A stretch of 64,000 nucleotides of DNA from Bin87 sp034423595 (GCA_965207025.1 OZ242258.1:3782001-3846000), one strand, 5' to 3'. Positions 1-7,677 are shown, counted from the first letter of the stretch. The notes: generated by a model not told the origin, from the letters alone. Program-made: numbers and translations.

Positions 1-102
1 GACCTTTGGGACCGGCTTGGCTGGCGCCGGGCGGCGACTTCCAGCCGGTTGCACCGCTGCACCATTACGAGTGAAACACCAATACAAAGGAGAATGACCG
101 CC

Positions 103-915
103 ATGAGAATCTACTACGTCGGCGAGTCCCTCAGCCGAAACCTTTCCGTCGCCACCGCCCTGGGGGTGGACGGCGAGCACTGGGACGCCGTGTGCGAGCA
201 CGTCCTGGACTGGCGCTGGGTCATGGAGGACGACTTCAACGTCCCCACGGGCCGGACCCTGCGCGGCGCGGATCTGCTGTCCCCCAAGGGAAGCCTCCCC
301 CGGGGTCTCCGCCGCCGCCTCACCACCCTGGAGGAGGGACTGGAAATCATGATGAACGGCCTGCGGGTCCTGGAGCACTCGCTGAACAAACGGGGCGGAG
401 TCAGCGTGATCAACGTCTGCCGGCGGAATTCGCCTTTCCGCCAACACCGCAAACGCGACCGCGCCGCCGCCCGGGAGCGGCTCCTGGAACTGGTCAACGC
501 CTCCCTGGCGGCGGACGGCCGTTACGGCCATATCATCGAGGACGAGGCGGAGCGGGACGGCCTGCCCGCCCTGGCGGCCGGGCCCGTTCACCGCGACCCC
601 ATCCTGGCAGCCTGCCCATACGCGGGGGACAGCGACTCCGGCGGAGACATACGGCTGGACACAGTTGCCTGCGTCCAGCCGTATCGCCGGGCCGGGGACG
701 ACGAGTTGCTTCAGATGGCCGGGCTGGTCTCCTACGCCCTTCTCCAGCAGGAGGACCCCACCGCCATGTCGGAGGCCCTGAACTTCCACCTGGCCTTCGG
801 CATCCTGAAGCGCGTCCTGGACCGACGAGCCTGTCCCCGGGACCCCCAGGCGTGGACCGGTTGTGAGCGGAAGCGGGGAACGGGCGAAAGACAAAAAGGG
901 GGCCGGACGGCATGA
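103..915 (+). CDS. DUF3800-like protein with altered acidic residues
   Basis: The protein opens with MRIYYVGES, like the YVDES(G) start of DUF3800 proteins, and near its C-terminus has LQMAGLVSYAL, like the family's LQLADLxAYAL. A central stretch with xxIIEDEAERD also matches the family layout, and about 270 residues is its usual size. DUF3800 is predicted to have an RNase H-like fold with acidic catalytic residues and is common on mobile elements and near defence genes. Here the two most recognisable aspartates (YVD and ADL) are both glycine, so the protein may be catalytically dead or divergent. I chose ATG 103 because AAAGGAGA lies about ten bases upstream; ATG 94 is too close to it. The family call is by eye and moderately secure; function is unknown. 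Confidence 0.5.
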   Translation: MRIYYVGESLSRNLSVATALGVDGEHWDAVCEHVLDWRWVMEDDFNVPTGRTLRGADLLSPKGSLPRGLRRRLTTLEEGLEIMMNGLRVLEHSLNKRGGVSVINVCRRNSPFRQHRKRDRAAARERLLELVNASLAADGRYGHIIEDEAERDGLPALAAGPVHRDPILAACPYAGDSDSGGDIRLDTVACVQPYRRAGDDELLQMAGLVSYALLQQEDPTAMSEALNFHLAFGILKRVLDRRACPRDPQAWTGCERKRGTGERQKGGRTA

Positions 916-958
916 TCCGTCCGGCCCAACTATTGATGGTAAAGTCGTCGCGACCGGG

Positions 959-1282
959 TCAGTCCTGGATTGCCGGGGACACGGCGCAACCCCCGCCTAC
1001 TATATCGAAGTCTGCGGCGGGCACCTGCCCTCCCGCCTCGGGCAAGAGGTGATGGAGCAGCCCCAGCCGGACGGCCAGGGCGAACAGCGACACCAGGTGG
1101 CCGGAGCCGACCCGGGAACCGGCCTTCCAGCGCCGCACCGTGCGGGCGTTCACCCGGAGCTCCCGGGCCAGACCGCCCCAGGTGAACCCGGCGGCACGGC
1201 GGAAGCGGTCCAGCCGGTGGGGAAAGTCCTCGGGGAAAACCTCGGGCTCGACGTGGTAGACGTACTGCTGGCGGCGTCCCAT
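959..1282 (-). CDS. small HTH DNA-binding protein
   Basis: About 107 residues. The middle segment, roughly residues 22-70 (RLDRFRRAAGFTWGGLAREL then VNARTVRRWKAGSR), has the helix-turn-helix pattern of Cro/CI-like regulators: a 'TWGGLAREL' first helix and an 'ARTVRRWK' recognition helix. It is the last gene of a minus-strand run of five very small genes (2220 down to 959); only three bases separate it from the stop of the preceding gene. The tail (GLLHHLLPEAGG...) is not recognisable. It is probably a transcriptional regulator of the neighbouring mobile-element genes; the target is unknown. Confidence 0.6.
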   Translation of the reverse strand: MGRRQQYVYHVEPEVFPEDFPHRLDRFRRAAGFTWGGLARELRVNARTVRRWKAGSRVGSGHLVSLFALAVRLGLLHHLLPEAGGQVPAADFDIVGGGCAVSPAIQD

Positions 1283-1285
1283 GCC

Positions 1286-1474
1286 CTAACCCCCTTGGCC
1301 GTCAGTGTCGGGGTTGGCGCTCCCGCCGGACCCCCGCCGCCGGCCCGGTCCCGCCGGAAGCCGGAGTTGCAGCCCCCGGCGGTCGTTCACGCCCATCCGG
1401 GAGGCCAGGTCCCGCCAGGTCAGTCCCGGGGCCCGTGCCAAGCCCTCCAAGTAATTCGGTTCCTTGATTGTCAT
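1286..1474 (-). CDS. very small HTH-like protein
   Basis: A 62-residue frame starting at ATG 1474 with AGGAGGT about six bases upstream. Its start overlaps the stop of the upstream gene (ATGA, 1474-1471), so translation is probably coupled. The first half contains LTWRDLASRMGVNDR, typical of the first two helices of an XRE-type HTH and similar to the matching stretches of its two neighbours. The second half is Arg/Gly/Pro-rich, so the HTH seems incomplete or frameshifted after about residue 32. It may be a decayed paralogue of the flanking genes. The coupling and ribosome site support it being translated. Confidence 0.5.
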   Translation of the reverse strand: MTIKEPNYLEGLARAPGLTWRDLASRMGVNDRRGLQLRLPAGPGRRRGSGGSANPDTDGQGG

Positions 1475-1779
1475 GTTTCCACCTCCTTTGTTCCAAGTAT
1501 CACGATCACGTCCTCGTCCAGGAGCAGGGCCAGGCCGCCGGGCACCCGCAGGGCGATGCGCGCCAGGGCCAGCATGGCGCCAGCTCCAGGCTCGCCGCCC
1601 CGCTTGCGCCAGCGCCAAAGCTGCCGGCTGTCCACCCCCATGGCCGTGGCCAGCCCCTCCCAGGGGAGGCCGGTCAGCCGTTTGATGACCTCCAGCTTCT
1701 CCCGGAAGTCCTCCGGCACCAGGGCCACGCCCGGGGGAATGTCAATGGGCGTCCCCGTCCCGGGGCGGGGGCTAGGCAT
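1471..1779 (-). CDS. HTH regulator of tandem HTH operon
   Basis: A 102-residue protein read from ATG 1779, which has AGGAG eight bases upstream and overlaps the end of the upstream XRE gene by eight bases. Residues about 28-70 (FREKLEVIKRLTGLPWEGLA, then MGVDSRQLWRWRKRG) form a clear helix-turn-helix like that of the 959-1282 gene, so the two are probably paralogues. The C-terminus is hydrophobic (LALLLDEDVIVILG). A longer in-frame upstream extension exists but lies inside the preceding gene. It probably binds DNA and acts with the other small regulators in this run. Confidence 0.65.
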   Translation of the reverse strand: MPSPRPGTGTPIDIPPGVALVPEDFREKLEVIKRLTGLPWEGLATAMGVDSRQLWRWRKRGGEPGAGAMLALARIALRVPGGLALLLDEDVIVILGTKEVET

Positions 1780-2014
1780 CGACCCGCTCCTGGACGAAGA
1801 GAACGTCGAAGTCTGACACGCCCAGCACATCCATCAGCCGCTGGCGGGTCTCCGCCGAGGGACACCGTTCCCCGTTTATCAGCTGGGATAGGTAGCCCGA
1901 GGAGCGTCCGATGCGCCGGGCCAGTTCGTTCTGGGTCAGGTTGAGCCGGTTCAGCAGTTCCCACACCGCCTCGGCCTTGAGCCTGACCCGGTAGAGGGTC
2001 CGTTTGCGTTTCAT
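1772..2014 (-). CDS. XRE-family transcriptional regulator
   Basis: An 80-residue, almost minimal Cro/CI-type HTH protein. Residues about 12-65 cover the whole fold: LNLTQNELARRIGRSSGYLS followed by QLINGERCPSAETRQRLMDVL. The ATG at 2014 overlaps the stop of the upstream gene in an ATGA arrangement (2014-2011), and its own 3' end overlaps the next gene. This is the best-conserved HTH in the run, so it is the most likely repressor for the promoter region at 2221-2475. Similar stand-alone regulators are common on plasmids, phages and integrative elements. Confidence 0.8.
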   Translation of the reverse strand: MKRKRTLYRVRLKAEAVWELLNRLNLTQNELARRIGRSSGYLSQLINGERCPSAETRQRLMDVLGVSDFDVLFVQERVDA

Positions 2015-2220
2015 TGGTTTGCCTCCTTGCGGGCCGCGTCCCCGCCGGCGCGTACGGTGTCGGCGGCACGTCCTTGGCCCCCGCCGTCGCTGTCGCCGGC
2101 CAGAGCGGGGTAGAGATCGGGGTGTTCCAGGTAGTGACGGGCGATGATGCGGGCCAAGAGGCGCAGGCCCTGGATGCGTGCGTCCTCCTGTTCCCCGGTG
2201 AGCCTGTGTTTCTTGATCAA
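2011..2220 (-). CDS. small helical protein of unknown function
   Basis: A 69-residue protein with a TTG start (2218-2220) preceded by GGAGG. The core is RIQGLRLLARIIARHYLEH, a basic amphipathic helix; the tail is Gly/Asp/Arg-rich. A second protein in this window, at 18635-18862, carries a similar core (VREGLRILARLIARAHL), so this is a recurrent small family of these elements. It is the first gene of the minus-strand HTH run and is translationally coupled to the XRE gene. I do not recognise a known domain; a partner or adaptor for the HTH regulators is only a guess from position. Confidence 0.5.
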   Translation of the reverse strand: MIKKHRLTGEQEDARIQGLRLLARIIARHYLEHPDLYPALAGDSDGGGQGRAADTVRAGGDAARKEANQ

Positions 2221-2475
2221 TGGCCTCCACTGGCGTTACCCGGACCGGCCCCTGGGGGTTGGCCGGGCAAGCGGCGGTGTTGTATACTCGGCAGAACGTA
2301 TGAGATCATCCGTTCCATATGATGGAGTGTAGCAATATACTTGCAGCATAGGCAATAGAAAACCAGCAAGTGTTGCCTTTTATTGACCAAGTGTTCGCTT
2401 TAATGTAACAATACTTCAACAAAAACCTAAGCGTTGTTCCATCGACGCGCCGCCGACGGGCGGGAGGAGACCATC
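2221..2475. promoter_or_regulatory. divergent control region with palindrome and repeats
   Basis: An AT-richer gap between the minus-strand HTH run and the plus-strand XRE/ImmA pair. It contains a near-perfect 22-bp palindrome at 2294-2315 (arms GAACGTATGA and TCATCCGTTC, 9 of 10 paired), close to a TATACA-like -10 read leftward (2281-2286). On the plus side two CAAGTGTT copies lie exactly 21 bp apart (2367-2374, 2388-2395), overlapping a TTGACC -35 (2383-2388) with AACAAT about 18 bp further on. This is the layout expected for autoregulated divergent promoters bound by the XRE proteins made on either side. Confidence 0.55.
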
Positions 2476-2919
2476 ATGGGCGACGTTGACCAACAGCAGA
2501 CCGGCCAGCCGGAAGGGATTGACGAGATGGAGACGGCGGGCAGCGAGGACTTCGGCTCGCTGCTGCGGCGCCTGCGAGGCCGGGTCAGCCTGAGAGAGGT
2601 CACCCGGCGCACCGGCGTGTCCGCCTCCTACCTGTCCCAGATCGAGCGGGGAGTGAGTCAGCCCGGCGCCAACCTGCTGCGCAAGCTGGCCGAACTCTAC
2701 CGCGTGGACCCCGACGACCTGATCAGAAGGGCCGGCCACGGTTCCCAGCCCGACCCCTTCAGCGACCAGGCCATGGACGTGGAGCGGGCCTACCGCTTCG
2801 TGCTGGACGATCCCGCCTTCCGCGTCGGCACCCGGCCCGACGGTCCCATGACCGTCAACGCCAAGCGGTTCATCGTGGAGATGTACGAGAAATTCACCGG
2901 CAAGAGGCTATTGGAATGA
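2476..2919 (+). CDS. XRE-family regulator paired with ImmA-like gene
   Basis: A 147-residue protein starting at ATG 2476 with GGGAGGAGA just upstream. Residues about 20-80 are a textbook XRE HTH: LLRRLRGRVSLREVTRRTGV, then SASYLSQIERG and QPGANLLRKLAELYRVDPDDL. The C-terminal 60 residues are mostly helical. The stop overlaps the start of the next gene (ATGA at 2916), so the two are co-translated. XRE regulator plus ImmA/IrrE protease is a classic switch of integrative elements such as ICEBs1, where the protease removes the repressor; that role is inferred here from the arrangement. Confidence 0.8.
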   Translation: MGDVDQQQTGQPEGIDEMETAGSEDFGSLLRRLRGRVSLREVTRRTGVSASYLSQIERGVSQPGANLLRKLAELYRVDPDDLIRRAGHGSQPDPFSDQAMDVERAYRFVLDDPAFRVGTRPDGPMTVNAKRFIVEMYEKFTGKRLLE

Positions 2920-3848
2920 CTGAGACCCTGGACGGCTTCTGCCGCGACCTGCTGGAGGACCACGAGCAGGGCGTCCGCCTGGACCCGGAGATAATCGCCG
3001 CCCGCTTCGTGAGTTGGTTCGGAGTATCGGACATTCCCACCCTGGACGAACTCAAGACCCTGATGCGCCGAGCCGGTTTCGGAGAGGTGGAGGAGAGGGA
3101 CCTGGAACGGGGAATGAAGGGGGTCCACTTCGGGGCGCCGGGCCAGGAGTACCACATCTACTACCGGGATGTGCTGTGGCAGGGGTCCAAGGAGTACACC
3201 GTGCTCCACGAAGCCTACGAGATCAAGCACGAGACCATGAGCGAGATGCACTCGGGCAGCCAGTCCTCGAGGAAGATATGCGGGGAGGCCGACCGCTTCG
3301 CGGCGGCGGTGCTGATGCAGCCGGAGCGCTTCCTGGGTCGCGCATTGGAGTTGGGGCTGGACCTGATTGCCCTGCAAAGGGAGTACCAGCACGCCTACGC
3401 CGCCGTTGCCCTGCGTCTGGCCGAGGTGGTGCGACACCCGCCCCTGCTGGTGGTCCTGTACGAGCACGCGGAACGGGGCAACCCGGCGCTGTGGCCCGCC
3501 GGGGACGACCTGGCCTCGCTGCGGGTCAAGGTGATAAGGCGGACGCCTGGCCTGGGACCGCCCGGCTCCCGCCTCATCACCGGCAGGAGGGGCGGGATTC
3601 CCCGGAAGCACCGGGGAGTGCCTTCCGGCTCCCTGGCGGAGTTGACGGCCCGCAGCGGTCGAATGGAGTACGCCGAAGCCGACGGCCTGGCCGCCGTGGC
3701 CCAGCCCGTCCACTGGAAGGGGCGCCTGGCCAAGGTGGCGGTGGTGGCCGTGCCTCTGACACACCGCGAGGCGCTGGCCCCGCAGGTCGGCAACCGACGC
3801 CAACGCTCACGTCAATTGCCGGCCCGGCCCCGGCTGGCGGCTTCTTGA
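2916..3848 (+). CDS. ImmA/IrrE-like metallopeptidase homologue
   Basis: A 310-residue protein. The family signature is visible as VLHEAYEIKHE (from about residue 96) followed by CGEADRFAAAVLMQPERF, which matches the ImmA pattern of HExxH, then an E..ANxFAA.LLMP segment. The usual zinc motif HExxH reads HEAYE (98-102), with another His three residues later (H105), so zinc binding is altered or uses a shifted ligand. The C-terminal 110 residues are not part of the standard domain. It is co-translated with the XRE gene upstream and probably controls its activity or stability during derepression of the element. Confidence 0.7.
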   Translation: MTETLDGFCRDLLEDHEQGVRLDPEIIAARFVSWFGVSDIPTLDELKTLMRRAGFGEVEERDLERGMKGVHFGAPGQEYHIYYRDVLWQGSKEYTVLHEAYEIKHETMSEMHSGSQSSRKICGEADRFAAAVLMQPERFLGRALELGLDLIALQREYQHAYAAVALRLAEVVRHPPLLVVLYEHAERGNPALWPAGDDLASLRVKVIRRTPGLGPPGSRLITGRRGGIPRKHRGVPSGSLAELTARSGRMEYAEADGLAAVAQPVHWKGRLAKVAVVAVPLTHREALAPQVGNRRQRSRQLPARPRLAAS

Positions 3849-3916
3849 CGGGATGGGCCGGACCTCTGATAATAATAGTAAGACAAACGCATATCGCAGC
3901 AGGCAACAAAGAGACC

Positions 3917-4075
3917 ATGCCGCCGAGCCGAATTTCCAGGACCATCACCTTCTCGCTGCCTCCCGAGGTGTACCAGCAGGTGCAGCGGGTGAAGCAGGAG
4001 GAGGGCCGCGACATGAGCGAGTTGGTCCGCGAAGCACTGCGCCTGTACATGGATGACAGGGAACTCCGCCGGTAG
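3917..4075 (+). CDS. ribbon-helix-helix (CopG/Arc-like) protein
   Basis: A 52-residue protein read from ATG 3917. ISRTITFSLPPEVYQQVQRV forms the beta strand and first helix of a ribbon-helix-helix fold, and GRDMSELVREALRLYMDD forms the second helix. Such proteins bind DNA as dimers and often act as antitoxins or element regulators. It sits 68 bp after the ImmA-like gene and 64 bp before the serine recombinase, so it may control the recombinase. The frame is open far upstream, but only this segment looks like protein. The ribosome site is weak (AAAGAG). Confidence 0.7.
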   Translation: MPPSRISRTITFSLPPEVYQQVQRVKQEEGRDMSELVREALRLYMDDRELRR

Positions 4076-4139
4076 CAACTCCGGGAACGCCTGCGCTCCC
4101 GACATATCTAACCAGCAGTTGATCAAGGAGGACACAGCG

Positions 4140-6071
4140 ATGAGTAAGAACACCGACCTGGCCCCCGTGGCCCTCTACGCCCGGGTCTCCAGCGACCGGC
4201 AGGACGTGGACCTCTCCGTCGCTGCCCAGCTTCGGGCGCTGCGCGACTACGCCGACAAGAACGGCTACCTGGTGGTCCGCGAGTACGTCGACGAGGCCGA
4301 GAGCGGCAGGATCGCCGACCGGCCCCAGTTCCGCAAGATGCTGGACGAGGCAGCCAAGCCGGAAGCGCCCTTCAACGAGATATTGGTCTGGAAGTTTTCC
4401 AGGTTCACCCGCAAGCGGGAACACGCCGTGGCCTTCAAGTCCATGCTCCGGCGCAAGGGCATCCGCGTCGTCTCCATCACCGAGCACGCCGACGACACCC
4501 CCACCGGCAAGCTCATGGAGGCCATCATCGAGTCCGTGGACGAATTTTACTCAGAAAATCTTGCCGAAGAAGTTAGGCGGGGTATGCGCGAGGCCGCCTC
4601 CCGGGGCTTCTGGATGACCACCAACGCCCCCTACGGCTACCGGCGGGTCTACGTCCAGGACGGGGCCAAGAAGCGCCCCCGTCTGGAACTCAACCCGCCC
4701 CACGACGCCCTGGTCCGGCGCATCTTCGACCTCACCCTCCAGGGCAGAACCTCCCTGGACATCCTCAAGACCCTCAACGCCGAGGGCATCCCCTCTCCCA
4801 ACGGCAGGCAGTGGCGCAAGACCACCGTCCACAAGCTCCTCGCCAACGAAGCCTACACGGGCACCCTGGTCTGGGGCCAGAAGAGCAGGGACGGGCAGGA
4901 CCCGGTGCGGGTGGAGGACGCCTTCCCCGCAATAGTCTCCCAGCAGGAGTTCCAGCGGGTCAGGAAGCTGCTGGAGTCCCGCGCCCCGGCCATCACCCAC
5001 CCCCGACGCGCCGCCAGCCCCTACCTCCTCAGCGGCCTGGCCAAGTGCGAGACCTGCGGAAAGGCCCTCACCGCCGCCGAGGCCAAGGGCGGCAGGTACA
5101 CCTACTACGTCTGCCAGTCCATCCTCAAGCAGGGCAGCGGGTCCTGCGACACCCCCAGGCTGAACGCCAGGAACTTCGAGGACACCATCATCTCCAACAT
5201 CCGGGACAACATCCTCACCGAGTCCAACATCAGGGAACTGGTGAAGCTGCTGGACGAGGAGATGGACGGCGTGGCCCGGGAGCAGCGGCAGAACCTGGAG
5301 ACCGTCGAGGCCGAATTGGAAGAGGTGAAACGGAAGCTGGACCGCATCTGGCACTTCGTGGAGAGCACCGACCTGGACATGGCCGACGCCTCTGAACGCA
5401 TCCTGGAACACCGCCACCGCCGCGAGCAACTGGAAGCCGCCGCCGAGGACGCGCGGGCCGTACTGTCGCAAAGGCGGGAGTTGCTGGACAGCGCCGACAC
5501 CATCGCCGCCTTCGCCGCCGACATGAGCGCGTTCCTCAGGACCAGCGAACTCACCGAGACCAAAGCCTTCGTGCGGTCATTCGTCAAGGAGGTACTGGTG
5601 CGGCCCGGCGGGGCGACGATTATCTATACAATACCCACGCCGGAAGATAGTCCGATAGGAGGTGCGGACGCCGCTGAAATCGCCTTGAAAGGCGGAGTTC
5701 GCAGTATCGGATACGGTGGTGGGCCGGACTGGACAAAATCAAGAACCGAGGCCGATTCCGACGTCACCCCGTCCTGCGGCATGGGGATAGTATACGTCAG
5801 AACCGCCTCGTCCTCCACGATCTCGATGCCCTGCACGAAGTTGCGGATCAGGGCCTTCCGCTCCGGGAAGGTCCCATCCTGGAAGAGCGCGCGGAAGTCC
5901 GCCACGTACCCCCTGATCTCCTTCGAGGTGGGCAACTCCGCCCGCCGCTGCTCCAACTGGAACTCGGCCTCCTCCCGCGCTGCCACCAGCTGGTCCTGTC
6001 GGCTCTTCAGGGACAGGATGCGGGGCGACAGGACCTCGATGGGCAACTGCTGGGTCTCCAACGCCTGGTAG
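4140..6071 (+). CDS. large serine recombinase (site-specific integrase)
   Basis: It starts at ATG 4140 with AAGGAGGA seven bases upstream. Residues 11-150 are the resolvase domain: ALYARVSSDRQ with the likely nucleophile Ser17, and KFSRFTR further on. Then come the recombinase domain (YGYRRV to ANEAYTGTLVWG), a zinc ribbon with four Cys (CETCGK ... YYVC ... GSC), and a coiled coil. Canonical protein seems to stop near base 5747 (GGPDWTKSRT). The remaining ~108 codons run antisense through the convergent recombinase and look non-native. Large serine recombinases integrate and excise phages and integrative elements. The gene closely resembles its convergent neighbour, especially in the N-terminal 120 residues. 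Confidence 0.85.
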   Translation: MSKNTDLAPVALYARVSSDRQDVDLSVAAQLRALRDYADKNGYLVVREYVDEAESGRIADRPQFRKMLDEAAKPEAPFNEILVWKFSRFTRKREHAVAFKSMLRRKGIRVVSITEHADDTPTGKLMEAIIESVDEFYSENLAEEVRRGMREAASRGFWMTTNAPYGYRRVYVQDGAKKRPRLELNPPHDALVRRIFDLTLQGRTSLDILKTLNAEGIPSPNGRQWRKTTVHKLLANEAYTGTLVWGQKSRDGQDPVRVEDAFPAIVSQQEFQRVRKLLESRAPAITHPRRAASPYLLSGLAKCETCGKALTAAEAKGGRYTYYVCQSILKQGSGSCDTPRLNARNFEDTIISNIRDNILTESNIRELVKLLDEEMDGVAREQRQNLETVEAELEEVKRKLDRIWHFVESTDLDMADASERILEHRHRREQLEAAAEDARAVLSQRRELLDSADTIAAFAADMSAFLRTSELTETKAFVRSFVKEVLVRPGGATIIYTIPTPEDSPIGGADAAEIALKGGVRSIGYGGGPDWTKSRTEADSDVTPSCGMGIVYVRTASSSTISMPCTKLRIRAFRSGKVPSWKSARKSATYPLISFEVGNSARRCSNWNSASSRAATSWSCRLFRDRMRGDRTSMGNCWVSNAW

Positions 6072-7285
6072 AGGTTCTCCAACCGGGTCTCCACGTCGGA
6101 TAGCTCGCTGTTGATGGCGGTCAGCCTGTCGTTGACCTCACCGGCCAGGTTGTCGATCTCCTCGGCCACCAACGTCACCAACTCGGTGATGGTCTCCTCG
6201 GTGAGTATCCGCTCCCTGACCTTCCCGATCACCAGGTCCTCCACCTTGCTGGCATTCAGGTAGCGGGCGGTGCAGGCTCCCGCTCCCTCGCGGAACAGGC
6301 TGGAGCAGACGTAGTAGGCGAACTGGCCGCTCTTGGCTCCCTGGGCGGAGTAGGACTTGCCGCACACCCCGCAGCGGAGGAGGCCGCTCAGCAGGTACTG
6401 GCTGCCCACCCGCGCGGGCCGCTGCACCGTGGGCGCCCGCTGGTGAAGCCCCTGCTGCACCGCGTCGAACAGCTCCCTTGACACCAGGGCGGGCCAGGCG
6501 TTCTCCACCCTTACAGGGTCCCCGGCCTTCTCGTCCTTGCTCTTCACTCCCCATACGGCGGTGCCGGTGTAGGCTTCGTTGGTCAGCAGGTAGTGGACCA
6601 CGTTCTTTTGCCAGCGTTTGCCCTTGTTGGTGATGCCCCGCCCGTTCAGCTCCTTGCAGATCTCCGCCAGCCCGTTGCCCCGGCGGGAACTCTCGAATAT
6701 CTCCCTGACTATCGGCGCAGCCACCGGGTCAACCTCCAGGGTGGGTCGCTCCTTCGCCCCGTCGCTGACCTTGACGCGGGTGTATCCGAAGGGGGCCTTG
6801 GACCCCAGGAAGAAACCCCGGGACGCGGCCTCCCGCATTCCCCGCACGACCTCTTGCCCAAGATTCTCGCTGTAGTATTCGTCCACCGACTCGATGATGC
6901 CCTCCAGCAGCCTGCCGGTGGCGTTGTCCTCGGCCTGCTCGGTGATGGACACCACGCGGATGCCCTTGCGCCGCAACTGGGCCTTGAACGCCACGGCGTG
7001 CTCCCGCTTGCGGGTGAATCTACTGAATTTCCAGACAAGAATCACGCCAAAGGGAGCCGTGGCCTTGCTGCCCTCGTCGATCATCTGCCGGAACTGGGGA
7101 CGGTCGGCGATTCTGCCGCTCTCGGCCTCGTCCACGTACTCGCGGGCCACGGAGTAGCCGTTGTTCTTGGCGTAGTCTCTCAAGGCCCGTAGCTGGGCGG
7201 CCACGGAGAGGTCCACGTCCTGCCGGTCGCTGGAGACCCGGGCGTAGAGGGCCGCCGGGGTCAGGGGTTGAAACTGTTTCTTCAT
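5624..7285 (-). CDS. large serine recombinase, convergent paralogue
   Basis: A 553-residue protein with the same architecture as the gene it faces: resolvase domain with ALYARVSSDRQ (Ser18) and KFSRFTR, a recombinase domain ending near NEAYTGTAVWG, a four-Cys zinc ribbon (CGVCGK ... YYVC ... GAC) and a coiled coil. The native end is probably near YTIPMPQDG. The last ~40 residues are the antisense reading of the other recombinase's conserved tail. The two ORFs overlap by 448 bases at their 3' ends. The clear similarity of the pair suggests duplication or two related elements integrated next to each other. The start ATG 7285 is followed by MKKQFQP; GGGAGCG lies just upstream. Confidence 0.85.
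   Translation of the reverse strand: MKKQFQPLTPAALYARVSSDRQDVDLSVAAQLRALRDYAKNNGYSVAREYVDEAESGRIADRPQFRQMIDEGSKATAPFGVILVWKFSRFTRKREHAVAFKAQLRRKGIRVVSITEQAEDNATGRLLEGIIESVDEYYSENLGQEVVRGMREAASRGFFLGSKAPFGYTRVKVSDGAKERPTLEVDPVAAPIVREIFESSRRGNGLAEICKELNGRGITNKGKRWQKNVVHYLLTNEAYTGTAVWGVKSKDEKAGDPVRVENAWPALVSRELFDAVQQGLHQRAPTVQRPARVGSQYLLSGLLRCGVCGKSYSAQGAKSGQFAYYVCSSLFREGAGACTARYLNASKVEDLVIGKVRERILTEETITELVTLVAEEIDNLAGEVNDRLTAINSELSDVETRLENLYQALETQQLPIEVLSPRILSLKSRQDQLVAAREEAEFQLEQRRAELPTSKEIRGYVADFRALFQDGTFPERKALIRNFVQGIEIVEDEAVLTYTIPMPQDGVTSESASVLDFVQSGPPPYPILRTPPFKAISAASAPPIGLSSGVGIV
5729..5747 (+). repeat. 19-bp direct repeat copy A (candidate attachment core)
   Basis: The sequence CTGGACAAAATCAAGAACC sits exactly where the two convergent recombinases pass from their own conserved tails into antisense sequence. 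An identical copy in the same orientation lies at 41241-41259. Flanking bases on the left are also similar (AGTTCGCAGT at both). A 19-bp match is not expected by chance in 64 kb. It may be an attachment-site core or homologous relics of recombinase tails. Confidence 0.5.
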
Positions 7286-7312
7286 ATGCGCTCCCTTTTT
7301 CGTTTTGTCGTG

Positions 7313-7651
7313 TTACAGGCTGGCTCTATCGTCGGTCGAGTCCGCCACGGGGTGGACTTGGAGCCGGAAGCCCAGGGACCGCAGCACCCGTAGCACGGTG
7401 TTGAACTCGGGGCTGGCCCCGGCCCGCATGGACTTGTACAGGCTCTTCTCGCCCAGGCCGGTCTCCCGGGCCACCCGCCGCATCCGGTGGGCGCGGGCCA
7501 TCCGCCCCATGACGCCCATGATGCTGTTCAGGTCGCCCGCTTCCAGGGCGGCGTTCAGGGCAGCCGTCATCTCGTCGGATGTGGCCGGGTATTCCGGCCG
7601 TTTCTCAGTGCTGCCCATCACCGCTGCCTCGCCGTCGTGAGTCTGACCCAT
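7313..7651 (-). CDS. putative addiction-module antidote protein (HigA-like)
   Basis: A 112-residue protein. The core ALEAGDLNSIMGVMGRMARA, then ARETGLGEKSLYKSMRAG and FNTVLRVLRSLGFRLQVHP, is the typical pattern of the 'putative addiction module antidote' HTH family (COG3636). In that family the protein normally neutralises and co-represses with a RelE/HigB-type toxin encoded immediately upstream. No toxin-like frame exists in the 135 bp before it or nearby, so it is an orphan antidote. ATG 7651 has no clear ribosome site; ATG 7618 (MGSTEKRPE) is an alternative. It lies directly upstream of the minus-strand recombinase, 27 bases away, so it may regulate it. Confidence 0.75.
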   Translation of the reverse strand: MGQTHDGEAAVMGSTEKRPEYPATSDEMTAALNAALEAGDLNSIMGVMGRMARAHRMRRVARETGLGEKSLYKSMRAGASPEFNTVLRVLRSLGFRLQVHPVADSTDDRASL

Positions 7652-7663
7652 GTGCTACTATGT

Positions 7664-7677
7664 TATCCCATAGGATA
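7664..7677. promoter_or_regulatory. 14-bp palindrome upstream of antidote gene
   Basis: TATCCCATAGGATA has arms TATCC and GGATA around CATA and lies 12 bp before the antidote ATG. Antidotes of this class usually repress their own promoter, so this is a plausible operator. There is no direct proof. Confidence 0.4.
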
